Origin: Darksidea phi
Lineage: Eukaryota; Ascomycota; Dothideomycetes; Pleosporales; Lentitheciaceae
Reading direction: 5' to 3'
Assembly: GCA_030770425.1 (NCBI GenBank)
Contig: JASJFT010000064.1
Coordinates: 152,181-216,180 of the forward strand
DNA: 64,000 nucleotides
A program made the position numbers and the translations under genes. Shown piece by piece: positions 1 to 10,484 of the stretch; within the stretch, counting starts at the first letter, position 1; every line of letters starts with the position of its first letter. The notes below the pieces were generated by a model, which was not told where the DNA came from, did no database searches, and saw nothing but the letters and a program-made list of their open reading frames with translations.

Positions 1-207
1 GTTGTCCAGCCCACCGCACAAACTGTTTTCATCTTCGTAACCGTTTTTAACCAAACAGCTCACTTGTAACCGAACGAAGCTGCCCCATGTAAGGTTGTTA
101 GTTGCTCATTGTACTCGAGCCCCGAAAAGGCACTTGTCAGATAGCCGTATCGCACGAGCCAACGGAGTCGAATGACAGACTATGACATCCAGAAGTTTTC
201 GAAATGG

Positions 208-1469
208 CTAAGATTTTCTACTAGCTCGGGGTTGCCTTGGAAGCAGGGTGAAGCTAGTGCTTGACTGTATAAGGTAACGCCGTAATTTCTGGCTCTTCAA
301 CATGAGTACTAATCCGCCACAATTTTCGTCGTAATCTTCATTGTTATCCTCGTCTTCATTACCCTCTTCTTCATTGGTCTCGTCTTCTTCATCATCTTCG
401 TCTTCATTCACATTCTCTCCACTATCTTCCGCACCGTTATTCGTATCTTCGGTTGCCACCTCATCCCCTTCATCTTCAGTAGTAGGCTTCACTGGAACAT
501 CGAACTCCTCTAGGAGATGCGCGAATGAGCGAAGCGCAAGCTCTCCATGTTGCCATTTCATCTCATCTTCTGAGAGACCGAGCAGCTTGTTGGTGTTCCG
601 AAGTAGATGTGGCTTCAGTATATCGTTCTCGAAGCAGACCTTCGCCTCTATGCCTTTACCTTTCAAGTAAGTAGATGCCCTCCACGGGGGTGCTTTCCTC
701 GATGTTTATCTTGGCTTTCTGGCTCGTAAACATCCACCACGACGCTTGATCTCCGTTACTCATGGTCCGAAACTCGTCTTTGATCCGCTCTAACAGCTTC
801 TTCGTCGACGTCAAGTCTCGGGAAGCGCATCGAGGTTGTTGATCATAGGATACACCATGCTACTTGCGGTTCCATCGGTGAGCACGTCTTGGAGACATTG
901 CCATAGGCTTCCGGTCAACAATGAGACAGCCTTCATATCCTTTTTCTTAGTGTACTGCTTGGCGTACGAAGAAGTACTGTCCTTGAATATGTTGCAAAAC
1001 CAGTGACTTTAGTAGCTCCTCCGCGATATATTCGGAAACAGGATCGCAAAAATAGTACACGAGCAGGATCGGTGCTGTTCCGCTGTTCCCGTCTGCGTCA
1101 GTCCGGATTACATTCCCAACTTGCTCGAGAGCTGCGATCGTTGAACACGCCTTGCCCCTTCCCTCAACACTGCAAACGTATAGGCAATCCCCGTGCTTGA
1201 TATCTAGTGATTTACGCTTCCGTAGGACCGATTCACCGCCAAGCACGTCGGTAAGGTTTCTAATTGCGCCTCCATTAATGCCGCGAGAGGAGTTCAATAC
1301 TGCATCTTAAATCAGGACAAATGATTTGACGATGCTTGTGGTGTTCCTACTCTACATTGGGCGTGATACTTGAGTCCTCGGGAAGGTAGAGCTGCTTGAT
1401 GCCTCGTTTTACATCTTCATATCCTTTCTTTGTCTTTGATGGTTCACTCTTGGCGGCCGAAGTGTCCAT
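208..1469 (-). pseudogene. Decayed NACHT/STAND-type NTPase
   Basis: The minus strand from an ATG at 1469 reads as coding, but the frame breaks repeatedly. After a plausible N-terminus there is an in-frame TAG near 1347. A segment at about 1297-947 then carries a P-loop-like string (GRGKACST) followed by a stretch typical of the fungal NACHT core (LLVYYFCDP, then ELLKSLVLQ). Near 860-820 a Walker-B-like string (MINNLDALPET) runs into a stop or frameshift. Another frame continues through WWMFTSQKAKI near 740-715. A further shift near 667 leads to an acidic segment with a Glu/Asp run, ending at a stop at 208. Proteins of this type are signal-sensing STAND NTPases, often linked to non-self recognition. 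Here the number of lesions argues for a dead copy. Family assignment is moderate; whether every lesion is real depends on assembly quality. Confidence 0.5.
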
Positions 1470-1880
1470 GTTTATTGATTCTTAGATGGATATTGAGCGT
1501 TTGATGGAGCAGCTGAAGGGTTTGTATTGCTGAGCAAGCCCCGAAACTTAGGGGCCGTGATGCCCAACTGCCATTGGAGGAGTAGCGCCGCGCATGGCCT
1601 CTGTCAGCGCTCGAGCATTCAAATGCTCTGCGATCCTTTTGTGTTTGAAGGCAAAGTCGCAAGGCAGCATTGCAAACCTCTGGTGCGATATCTCATCATC
1701 GTGAGGTTTGGTGTAGTACAGTCTACCCCGCCACCACGTCACTCTGCCCCGCCAATCCCAAAGTTTGGGAGAGCAAAACATCTAATTATTTTCACCAGCA
1801 CAAAAGGCGCCCGTATAGAAAACGAAGCTCCCAACTGCAGATTTGCCGCGCTCTCCATCATTCCCACACAACCTCCCGAC
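1470..1880. other. Intergenic region upstream of dom34
   Basis: This stretch separates the decayed NTPase from the dom34 start. The dom34 frame is open for 118 codons upstream of 1881, but the translation there does not look like Pelota N-terminus and has no ATG that improves the model, so I treat it as 5' leader or promoter. No RNA gene or repeat is visible. Confidence 0.5.
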
Positions 1881-3104
1881 ATGCGTCTCCTCAAATCGCA
1901 GATCGACAAAAAGCACGGCTCAGGCTACGCCGCCCTCCTCCCGGAAGAACCAGAAGATATGTGGCATGCCTACAACCTCATCCAACCCAGCGACCTCCTC
2001 CGCGCCCGCGCAATCCGGCGCGTCTCTAAAACCTCCGACGCCGGCTCCGTCGCCTCCCAACGCATAACCCTTGACCTCACCATAACAGTCACAAGCACCG
2101 ACTTCGACATCGGCTCCGGCCAGCTCCACGTCGCCGGAAAAGTGGTGTCTGAGAACGAGCATGTGAAGCTGGGCTCGCATCATACCCTGGACTTGGAGCT
2201 AAATCGCAAGTTCACGCTGGAGAAGGGGGATGGCTGGGATAGTGTTGCCTTGGAGATGCTGAGGGAGGCTTGTGAGACCGAGAGGAGGGCTGAGCTTTGG
2301 GCTGTGGTTATGGGCGAGGGCATGGCGAATATTTGCTTGATTACAGAACACCAAACCATCCTCCGGCAACGGGTTGAAGTCGTCGTACCACGAAAGAGGA
2401 AAGCCGATGCAGGCGGCCACGACAAGGGCATGGAGAAGTTTTTCGCTACCACCCTGGCGACACTGCTACGACATCTTGATCTCGCCAGCAGGGATATGCA
2501 GCAGGACAAAACAGTCCCTCTACTCCTCGCAAGCCCCGGGTTCATAGCGCAATCATTTCTACAGTACATAAAAGCCGAAGCAACACGCACAGCCAACAAA
2601 CCGCTCCTTGCACTCGTTCCATCGATATTAGTAGCACACTCCTCGGGCCCCCACATCCACACCCTATCCGAAGTCCTCGCCTCCCCTGCAATAACCACGA
2701 AACTTTCCGACACAAAATACGCTCGAGAAACACACCTCATGGACAAATTCCTCGCGCTAATGCGCGCAGACGACGGCCGCGCCTGGTACGGGCCCCGCGA
2801 GGTCGAGCGCGCCGTAGCGAAGGGCGCAGTAGGGCGTGGCGGGGGCGTGCTTATGATCTCCAATGCCCTCTTCCGAGCTGAGAATGTAAAGGAGCGGAAA
2901 CGGTGGGTACAACTAGTAGATCGCGTGAGAGAGGTGGAAGGCGGTGAGGTCAGGGTGTTGAGCTCATTGCATGAGAGTGGGAAGAGGTTAGAGGGGTTGG
3001 GCAACGTGGCTGCCATTCTTACGTTTCCTTTGCAGGATTTGGATGAGGAGGATGAGGAAGTGGAGAATGAGGTAAATGGATACGAAGAAGAGATGGTGAT
3101 ATAA
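1881..3104 (+). CDS. dom34: Dom34/Pelota ribosome-rescue factor
   Basis: A single-exon gene of 407 aa, the normal size for Dom34/Pelota. With Hbs1 it enters the A site of stalled ribosomes in the cytoplasm and promotes subunit dissociation during no-go and non-stop decay. The start at 1881 gives MRLLKSQIDKK, matching the family's eRF1-domain-1-like N-terminus, including the EEPEDMWHAYNLI segment near residues 22-34. The central domain shows the SPGFIAQSF string (about residues 216-224). The last third has LMISNALFRA (about 331-340) and an acidic C-terminal tail. The GGQ loop of true release factors is absent, as expected for Dom34. The gene is in normal, unbroken order and I see no intron. 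The family call is confident. Confidence 0.93.
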   Translation: MRLLKSQIDKKHGSGYAALLPEEPEDMWHAYNLIQPSDLLRARAIRRVSKTSDAGSVASQRITLDLTITVTSTDFDIGSGQLHVAGKVVSENEHVKLGSHHTLDLELNRKFTLEKGDGWDSVALEMLREACETERRAELWAVVMGEGMANICLITEHQTILRQRVEVVVPRKRKADAGGHDKGMEKFFATTLATLLRHLDLASRDMQQDKTVPLLLASPGFIAQSFLQYIKAEATRTANKPLLALVPSILVAHSSGPHIHTLSEVLASPAITTKLSDTKYARETHLMDKFLALMRADDGRAWYGPREVERAVAKGAVGRGGGVLMISNALFRAENVKERKRWVQLVDRVREVEGGEVRVLSSLHESGKRLEGLGNVAAILTFPLQDLDEEDEEVENEVNGYEEEMVI

Positions 3105-3825
3105 AAATAGTGTCGTCCCACAAAGAATAAAAACAAATACAACCAGCCAAAGTCCTAGGTCATTCGTGACCTCCAAACCCTCACGCTACCCAGGGTATTT
3201 AATTTGCACCATGTTCAGGAGCGCAGCTATCACTCTGGAGAGGCACGATATGAGCAGTTTATTCTCATGCTTTAGAGTAAGTTCCAACAATACAGCTTGT
3301 CTTACACTGTCTCTCTCCATCACCCAAGAAACGAATTATTAGCCACCCAGCTTTGAACGCCTTCATTAGCTAATACTTCTCCGCCCATCTCACTTTGCTT
3401 AGGGCATTAATGTCTAAATTGCCTCTAAGAATACGGTACTGCTGACTGATTCTGTCATTCCAAATAAGTCACATAGTTCTAACAATTTTACCTAACATTG
3501 AAACCGAGGAACGGTGTACTTTCGCACCGATACGGTGGAACCTGTACGCCGTGTGCTTCTGTGGCATTCTAGATGTGGGGCCTCACACCCGCTCATCATG
3601 AAAAACGCTAAAAATTGAGTTTGGAGACGCTGTGCGAATAAAAGAGCGATGACGAAGATTAGGCTGGTCACCAATGATTGGGAAAGCTAAGCATCCCATA
3701 CACTGGATAAGCTTCCTCTCGGAGCGAAATCAGACTATTACGGGCCATACTGTGGGTGCAGACAAGGCTACCTAGGCTTTATTCAAGCAAGAAAATCCTC
3801 TTACACAACGCAAAAACTTTAGGAA
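3105..3825. other. Intergenic, no gene seen
   Basis: This is the convergent 3' space between dom34 (+) and the Pif1-2B-like gene (-). Short open frames occur on both strands but none has recognisable protein character. No RNA gene is visible. Confidence 0.5.
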
Positions 3826-5670
3826 TCAAATCGCAATCGGTGGCGACCCAAATCCCAAATCATCGTCGTCGTCAAAGAAGGAAACAGCTTCCTGCGTCGA
3901 TAGTCCAAACTCGCTCAACGCCCGCAACGACTTATCAACTTTAGGCGCTGCCATCACGCGGCCAGGCTGAACATGTGCTATCCGCTTTGGTGGGGACGGT
4001 CCACTCGTAGCCATAGCGCCCACGGTTTTCCTTTTTGATATGGATTGCTGAGAAGGGGGAAGGGGAGGGGCCATTTTGTGTTTACTAGTGAGTGGATGAT
4101 TGGTTCGAGGAAAGGTTGATTTCTTTGGCGGGTTCAAAGGAGGATGTTGAGCCGTTCGAGGCATCTTCGATGGAACTATCGGTGTTGTGGCTTCCTCAGG
4201 TAGTGGTTTATAGTGCGGCTCCTTGTCTAAGTCTTCAAGCGAGAAGTCAAAGTCTTGTGGTGATAGCGGAGGCGAAGAGCGTGATATAAATGCCGAAGGT
4301 ACGGTATGGGTAGTAGGTATAATTTTGATAGGTGACGAGGATTCGGAAGACAGCTCGCGAGCTATCTGAGTTCCACTGTCAAGAAATTCGTCCCAGCCGA
4401 CAAGGAGCGAACCAGGAGGGTCTGCCGGCTTTGAGGGTGTGGGGGGTTTCGCTTTAGAGGCTGGCATGCTAGGGAGTCTGAAGTTCGGATTCGGATTCAG
4501 TTTAAGCTTGGATTTGGGCGCAACCGATGATGGTGGCTTCTTTGCGATACTCGTTAGTGGTAGTACATGTCCAGACATAGAAGGTGGCTTGAATGTTGGT
4601 TGGGGCATTTCTCTTGGGACGTCTTGTGGATTCCAATCCTGTGAAACCTGTATGGGAAACTGGATCCTCTGATACGAGCATTTTTCGTCATTTCGATGCT
4701 CCGCAGAAAATGAGTGATGTGTGAGAACCGTCTCCGTACCCTCGAGCTGACCATCCAGAACCAAACACTCCAAGTTCTCTTTCTCCTTCCGGATGAGCCG
4801 CAAATGTTGGCCCTTCAAAAGCTGGGTGTTGTTGCTAAGATCACGTAATAGAGTAACCACACAGCCTACCTTGATGCGCAGCCGATGTGGTGGAAACCCG
4901 GTGGGATTCAGCTTGTGTAGTAGCGAAGGTGCAGGATTCCAGATTTCAGGTTTGATGGAAATGTCCTCAGAGAGCAACTCAATCACTGGCTCCGGGAGCT
5001 TGTCCAGAATCCGTTCAATGGCCTTGTTGGTAGGACCGTGCAAGCGAACAAAGTCCAAATTCTCTTTGGAAGGATGGCGTTTCGGCGCTTCTGGGATAGG
5101 TTTAGGGACGGGAAATTGCTGAACTTCCTTCGGCTCGTCGACTGGATCTGACATGATTAGATCGTGTACTTCAAGGAGCGTATCGTCGTCCAAATCGTCG
5201 TCGAGCCATTGCTCACCGCCGGCAGTATCCAATTCAGACAGATTAAAGTCCTCTTCGGCCGCATCATCATCCCACGGTTCCCTCACAATCTCTTCCACAA
5301 TAGCCTCCAATCGTCCCGCAACCTCTAGTTCCTTCTTCCTCTCCTCTTGCCGCCGCTTGTTGAATCCCAGAAAAGCCTCCATCCCGCTCTTCAACCGTGC
5401 CTGCGTGCGACTGTATCCAATGAGCTGCGTCGCCAACCCAACACCTGCCTGCTTCCGCGCCTCTTTCTCTTTCTTCTCCCGCTCCTCGCGTCTCTTCTTT
5501 GCAGACTTTCTGCGTTCTTCTGCTTCTCGTAAACGCGCAGCGCGTTTTTCTAGTTCGGCACCGCGCTCTAGCCGTCGCCGCTGTCGCTCAGGTAGCGCGG
5601 GACCGTTTCGTTTGTGCAGCTTTTTTGCCTCGGTCGAGGTTTGCGCGATGCGAGCTGGGCGCGTCGTCAT
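3826..5670 (-). CDS. Protein with an orphan Pif1-helicase 2B-like module
   Basis: A 614-aa intronless frame starting from an ATG at 5670. Residues about 15-120 are very basic and helical (KRREEREKKEKEARKQ), likely a coiled coil. An acidic patch follows at about 135-175. Residues about 240-355 read like the 2B/SH3-like region of Pif1 and Helitron helicases: FPPHRLRIKVGCVVTLLRDL, then a loop equivalent to the family's 'NGTR' position, ending in YQRIQFPIQVS. In a real helicase the next element is the motif with IHKSQG; here it is missing. No Walker A or B motif is seen anywhere, so ATPase activity is not expected. The C-terminal half is Pro/Ser-rich low complexity, closing with a conserved-looking FGLSTQEAVSFFDDDDD end. 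Function is unknown. The module could bind DNA or a partner protein. The reading frame is convincing; the origin is inference. Confidence 0.8.
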   Translation of the reverse strand: MTTRPARIAQTSTEAKKLHKRNGPALPERQRRRLERGAELEKRAARLREAEERRKSAKKRREEREKKEKEARKQAGVGLATQLIGYSRTQARLKSGMEAFLGFNKRRQEERKKELEVAGRLEAIVEEIVREPWDDDAAEEDFNLSELDTAGGEQWLDDDLDDDTLLEVHDLIMSDPVDEPKEVQQFPVPKPIPEAPKRHPSKENLDFVRLHGPTNKAIERILDKLPEPVIELLSEDISIKPEIWNPAPSLLHKLNPTGFPPHRLRIKVGCVVTLLRDLSNNTQLLKGQHLRLIRKEKENLECLVLDGQLEGTETVLTHHSFSAEHRNDEKCSYQRIQFPIQVSQDWNPQDVPREMPQPTFKPPSMSGHVLPLTSIAKKPPSSVAPKSKLKLNPNPNFRLPSMPASKAKPPTPSKPADPPGSLLVGWDEFLDSGTQIARELSSESSSPIKIIPTTHTVPSAFISRSSPPLSPQDFDFSLEDLDKEPHYKPLPEEATTPIVPSKMPRTAQHPPLNPPKKSTFPRTNHPLTSKHKMAPPLPPSQQSISKRKTVGAMATSGPSPPKRIAHVQPGRVMAAPKVDKSLRALSEFGLSTQEAVSFFDDDDDLGFGSPPIAI

Positions 5671-6324
5671 GGCGGGGGCATGTTGTGGCGGGATGGAAGG
5701 TTGATGACGCGCAGGAGATTACGCCGGTCCGTCTGTGCGCGCCGAGGTCAGCGCGAAGTCACATGATCTTTTGATCTTGTCCTGCTTGAGATGGAACACT
5801 TCGATCGTGCTCTGGCTCAGCTGATGGGAAAGTACAACGGCTGGGCAAGTCATGAAGGTTTCCTGAAAAAGCCGTCCGTATCGAGCTCTCGAAAGTGACA
5901 CTCGCCTGTCGTGCCACCCCCACCAACACAAATAGTACGAAGCACGACGACGAAAGCAACGGCTGGCAGAGACGCGCAATTCCCCCTAACTACTGCCAGC
6001 CCACTCTTCACGATTCATGCTCACTTCCACAAAATTCTCCGCACTCCGAACATCCGCGGGACAGCTTATCAAGCCAAAACTCCGGCGTTGGACTCAAGCT
6101 CTGGACATCCCACGATACCAATGCGGCATGGCCTAGCCACCAAAGTGGAGTCCCCGCAAAATCCAGGCAGAGGTGGAGAACTCGGGCTGGACGCTCTGCT
6201 GGGTTCTCTGAAAAGGATGGGCTAGTAACATGATAGAGAGAGCTCTTTTTGTTGTTGCAAAAAATTGCTCGTTTATGTTCTTCACCTGAGGTTAAAACAA
6301 CGAAAACGCTCTATCTTGTCAGAA
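5671..6324. other. Intergenic; open frames of doubtful value
   Basis: Two overlapping plus-strand frames of about 104-112 codons lie at 5895-6233. Neither shows a family motif, and their initiation codons are not well supported. The stretch also serves as the upstream region of the minus-strand gene starting at 5670. I cannot support a gene here, although a small multi-exon gene is not excluded. Confidence 0.35.
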
Positions 6325-7163
6325 ATGGCATTCGCATTACCAGGTGTTGCATATATCACCGGTGCTGGGTCTGCTAGGTCCATTCAATATGTAGAGCTCG
6401 TTGCAGCTCTCTCCAGGTCGCGGTGTCTGACTTCATGCAGCCATCGGCCAGTTTTCTGTGTATTCGACAAGGTGTCCGCTCGTTCGCGCCGCTCGACCGC
6501 AATCCCGTCACCAAGACCGTCACGAAGCTGAAAGAAGAACTACGCTGACATATCCATTAAGGAAATCGAATTCGATGTTGCAAATGAGAGAGCCATCAAC
6601 GACAGCGTCGACAAACTGTGAAAGAATTTGACCGGATAGACTATGCGCAATGCCGGTATTGGGGGTGCCCTGAAGACTACTAGTTAGATCGACCTGGATG
6701 ACTTTTAGAGGGTTCTTGCGGTCAACACGACGGGTGCTTGAATTATGTCAGAGAACTCAGATTCGCTAAATACTAAAGTAGGAGAAGCGGATGGGTTCGT
6801 ACCACTCGTACCGAGGTTCTATCGTAAACACGGCGTCTATGTACGGACTCATTGGGCCAAATCTGAATGTCCCGTCCACCGCCTATGCCACGAGTAAGCA
6901 TGGAGTAGTGGGCTTGACAAAGGCAGATGCTATCGCCTTTGCCCCCAAGAGCATCAAGATCAGCGCGCTGTGTCCTGGTTATCTCGCAACTCCTCTTTTC
7001 ATGAGTGCTATGAAGTTACAGAGATGAGAGGGTAAAGGCTCCCATCCAACATCTGGCGAATATGGAGGGGATCGGTGGCTGTGTTGCGTGGTTACACTCA
7101 GATGCAAGTAGCTACGGGATTGGCGCTTCGATAGTCACGGACGGAGGATTTGCCATTCAGTAG
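6325..7163 (+). pseudogene. Broken short-chain dehydrogenase/reductase
   Basis: An SDR-family oxidoreductase is readable end to end, but only by changing frame. The N-terminus has VAYITGAGSA, the Rossmann nucleotide-binding glycine motif. NAGIGGAL (NNAG-like motif) follows near 6650-6670, then GSIVNTASMYGL and the catalytic YATSKHG (YxxxK; 6882-6902). The C-terminus reads GYGIGASIVTDGG-like before a stop at 7161-7163. Lesions include stops at 6685-6687, 6706-6708 and 6739-6741, frameshifts near 6530-6640, and a stop after the MSAMKLQR segment near 7025. The gene lies directly upstream of a similarly broken flavin monooxygenase on the same strand. SDR and BVMO genes often cooperate in ketone or lactone metabolism, so the pair may be the remains of a small catabolic or secondary-metabolite cluster. 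The SDR assignment is firm; the original substrate is unknown. Confidence 0.8.
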
Positions 7164-7813
7164 TATCGTAATAGAACGTACATTTTGTCATTGAATTTCC
7201 TATTGCAATTATAATATCGTGTATAAGGTGTGGGTAGCACATCTACTGTGTACAAACTCCTACTGTGTTTCGTGCGGACCTTACAAACAGACTCCCCCTA
7301 TGCAAATCCGAACCAAATCCGCTCTATAAAGTGTGACGAACCAGAAATTCTATCCTTACTTGCGAGCCGGAGTCTTGGACGCCAACATTGTAGCGCGATC
7401 TGGGAGGCACTGCGCCTGCATTCGACATCCCAGACTAAGACACTCCAATACATGTATGCGAGGTGCACGCAGAATCACATAACGCATGTCTAAAATAGGT
7501 CAATAAGCGCTTCACACAAGCCTTCTTTTAGCGCTGATTGTGAGACTGTCAGCTACGGCCGTGCCGCAGATATGCTTTGGCGAAGCGGCACGACTAAGTC
7601 GCATATCTTTACGCCCACTTACCAACCGCTAGAGGATTCAGCAGACGCTCATTAGGGTCAGGGCTCATTTGCCGCTAGCTGTGGTAATGTTGGAAGACGG
7701 CACATGCACTATATATACCCACTCCATGCCGGGTGCTTCGCTCCATCTCTCTTCTTTACCTCCAGTTTTCCCTGTCATATCTCAACTATTTCTTCTCTAT
7801 AACCCTCATCACG
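7164..7813. other. Intergenic between two broken genes
   Basis: No supported gene is seen. A TATATATA-like stretch at about 7711-7718 lies some 100 bp upstream of the monooxygenase start and may be its old core promoter. Confidence 0.4.
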
Positions 7814-9723
7814 ATGGCGGACTTCCTCGTTCACTCGTCTAGCAGCAGAGACAGATGCCCAACGCCGACTGAAAGGCCCTGCATGCTCGACGCCACGTGC
7901 GCGTCGTATGCATCGGAGCCGGCGCCTCTGGTCTATTGATGGCCTACAAGCTGCAGCGACATTTCTCCAACTACTCCCTCACCGTGTACGAGAAAAACGC
8001 CAAAGTGTCAGGGACATGGTATGAAAATCGTTATCCTGGGTAAGTGGCTTGAACCCCCAGGTGTGATTGTGAGGACTGCGTGGGCCGGGGTTCCCGTGTC
8101 AATCCCTGCTAAGACCGTCTTCTGGCAGATGCGCTTGCGATATCCCCTCACACAACTACACTTGGTCGTTTGAGCCCAAGTCCGACTGGTCGGCTGTGTA
8201 CGCTAGCGCGCAGGAGATTTTTGCCTACTTCAACAACTTTGCGCACAAGTATGGCCTGCACAAGTACATCAAAACATAACACCAGGTCGCCGGTGTCTAC
8301 TGGAACAAGCAGAAGGGTGGATACAATGTGCACATCACCCAGCTCCAGACGGGCAAGACCGTCCACGATCACTGCGATATCCTTGTCAATGCCGGCGGTA
8401 TCTTGAACAATTGGCAGTGGCCTGCTATTCCCGGCATCGACAAGTACAAGGGCGTGCTACTGCACACGGCAAACTGGGACGATAAGATCGATCTCACCGG
8501 TTGGCATGTGGGTTTGATTGGTAACGGGTAAGTTATATCTCCTAAGGCTGCTATTTCCCATACTGATGGTGTATAGCTCCTCTGGCATCCAGGTCCTCCC
8601 CACCATTCAGCCCAACGTCCAAAAGATCACCACTTTCATCCGCGAACCCACTTGGGTGTCCCCTGTGCAAGGCCTCGAGCAACGCATCTTCTTAGATCAA
8701 GAGCGTCTCGAATTCGCCACCAAGGCCGGCGTCCTCACCGAATATCGCAAGAGCGTCGAGCGCGGCCTCAACGGCCAGTTCGGCATATTCCTCAAGGGCA
8801 CCAACACCAACGACACCGAGGCCTCCTTCAGGCAACAAATGTCAGAGAAGTTGAAGAACGAATACCTCGAGGGGCGTCTGATCCCCAGCTGGCACGTTGG
8901 CTGTCGTCGTATCACTCCCGGTGTCGACTACCTAGAAGCCCTTGGCAAGGACAACGTCGAGGTCTTATACGGCGAGGTCAACGTAATCACCGAGTGCGGC
9001 TGCCTCTGTAACAACGGCCAAGAATACTCCATCGATGTTCTCATCTGTGCAACGAGTTTCAACACCTCCTTCAAGCCGCGCTTCCCCGTCATCGGCCCCT
9101 CAGGCCAAAACCTCCAAGACATCTGGGCCAACGAGGCACAATCGTACTTTGGTCTCGCCGCAGCCGACTTCCCCAACTACCTCATCTTCCTCGGTCCCAA
9201 CTGCCCTATCGGCAATGGCCCCGTTCTCACTGCTATTGAGTGCTAGGCAGACTACATTTGCAAACTCATCGATCGCTTTCAAACACAAAACATTTCTACG
9301 TTTGCGCCCGGGGCCGAGGCTGTGGTTGACTTTATTGCCTTTAAGGACTAATTCATGCAGAGGACTGTATGGCAAGATCCCTGTCGCTCATGGTACAAAG
9401 GCCGTCCCGATGGTCCTATCACTACGCTATGGCCGGGCTCTACACTGCACTACATCGAAGCTATGATGGAGGTACGTTATGACGATTGGGATGTCAAGTA
9501 CAACGGCAACCGCTTCGCGTGGCTGGGTAATGGACGTTCACAGACAGAGCTTGATCCTACTGCCAACTGGGCATACTACGTGCGGGACAAGGATGACGAC
9601 GAGCCGCTTTCGCGCGGCCGCAAGCTGCAGCAAATTAATAAGAGCGGAACTCTATCACCGAAGGCAGGAGTCAGCTTGGTGGGCGGGACGGTCGATGAGA
9701 CGGCGGCGGAGCCTAAGGTGTAA
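7814..9723 (+). pseudogene. Broken Baeyer-Villiger-type flavin monooxygenase
   Basis: Nearly full-length FAD/NADPH monooxygenase. The FAD-binding motif VVCIGAGASGL is followed by YEKN and GTWYENRYPG (BVMO-type GTW..NRYPG). The NADPH-site region has HVGLIGNGSSGIQ. The C-terminal part contains GNGPVLTAIE and the TVWQDPCRSWYK region. Two clean introns keep the frame: 8040-8128 and 8528-8576. The gene is broken by a frameshift between the ATG at 7814 and the FAD motif (frame changes before 7894) and by three in-frame stops: TAA 8277-8279, TAG 9244-9246 and TAA 9349-9351. Each stop sits where a glutamine fits the family, so a single C-to-T change in CAR would explain all three. The family would oxidise a ketone to an ester or lactone. 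Family confidence is high; inactivation is likely unless the stops are sequencing errors. Confidence 0.85.
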
Positions 9724-10484
9724 GAAGATAATGGTGTAGTGGATCTTTCGCATTCCCAATCCCCCATTCAAGTTTGAGATATGAGCGCTTTTTCCTTATG
9801 ACGGCTTCTTCGTACGATAAAATACGTAGAGCATTGAATAAATACTCTCTCCTTTATAACATGCAAAAAAAAAAACAATGGCTTCGCACGACTATGCTAT
9901 GCTGCCGGTGAAGCAAAAGTGCAAAAGTGCATTGATCCCTCAACCACACACCCTATATTTGCAAGCACGCATACCCGGCACACAACTCTAAAGGGCGCCC
10001 ATATTCGTAAAACTGATCTATATTCACCCAAAATCCGTACAACTATATGTAGCGAAACACGTCCCATAGACCTGCCATCGATCGCTGCAATAAAAATGTA
10101 AAAAGCGAAAAGCAACCGAGCTCGACAAGGATGGTATCATAAAGGGACATGACAACGAAAGCATGAAGCGCAATTCCCCGCATTCAAAAACTAGACTAAC
10201 GCGCTCGAGAGCTGATCCAACATCTGCGCCTCCAGTTTAAACGCCCGTTGCGCTGATAGCTTTCAAGATGGGTTTCTCTTCAAAACAGCAGAATAGCTAA
10301 AGATTTGCAAATGGCCAAACCCCTTTTAGATACTCAAACCTGACGTCGACAAAATCATCCACTCCCCTATATCTATGAAGCTTCTAGCCCCTCTCTCTTT
10401 CATGAAAAAAAAAACAAAAAAAAAAAACAAAAAAAAAAAAAGGTAAAAGACAAAAAGGAAAGCTTCGCACTGACCCTGCACCAA
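9724..10484. other. Intergenic with A-rich tract
   Basis: This is the convergent 3' space between the broken monooxygenase (+) and the CNB/F-box/LRR gene (-). Apart from the A-rich tract at 10404-10441 I see no structure. Short frames on both strands look random. Confidence 0.5.
10404..10441. repeat. Interrupted poly-A tract
   Basis: Runs of 10 to 13 A are broken by single C residues. It lies just beyond the stop codon of the minus-strand gene ending at 10485, so on the coding strand it is a poly-T stretch downstream of the gene. It is a simple-sequence tract prone to length change. Confidence 0.9.

Noticed and set aside
341..670. Ser-rich plus-strand open frame
   Set aside because: It is the antisense of the acidic Glu/Asp run in the decayed NTPase; a low-complexity shadow.
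1527..1880. 118-codon N-terminal extension of Dom34
   Set aside because: The extension does not resemble Pelota, and the frame begins without ATG; the ATG at 1881 matches the family start.
2180..3142. 320-codon minus-strand frame opposite dom34
   Set aside because: Ser/Arg-rich shadow of a clear plus-strand gene.
5153..5704. 183-codon Ser/Arg-rich plus-strand frame
   Set aside because: Antisense of the Lys/Glu/Arg-rich coiled coil of the Pif1-2B-like gene.
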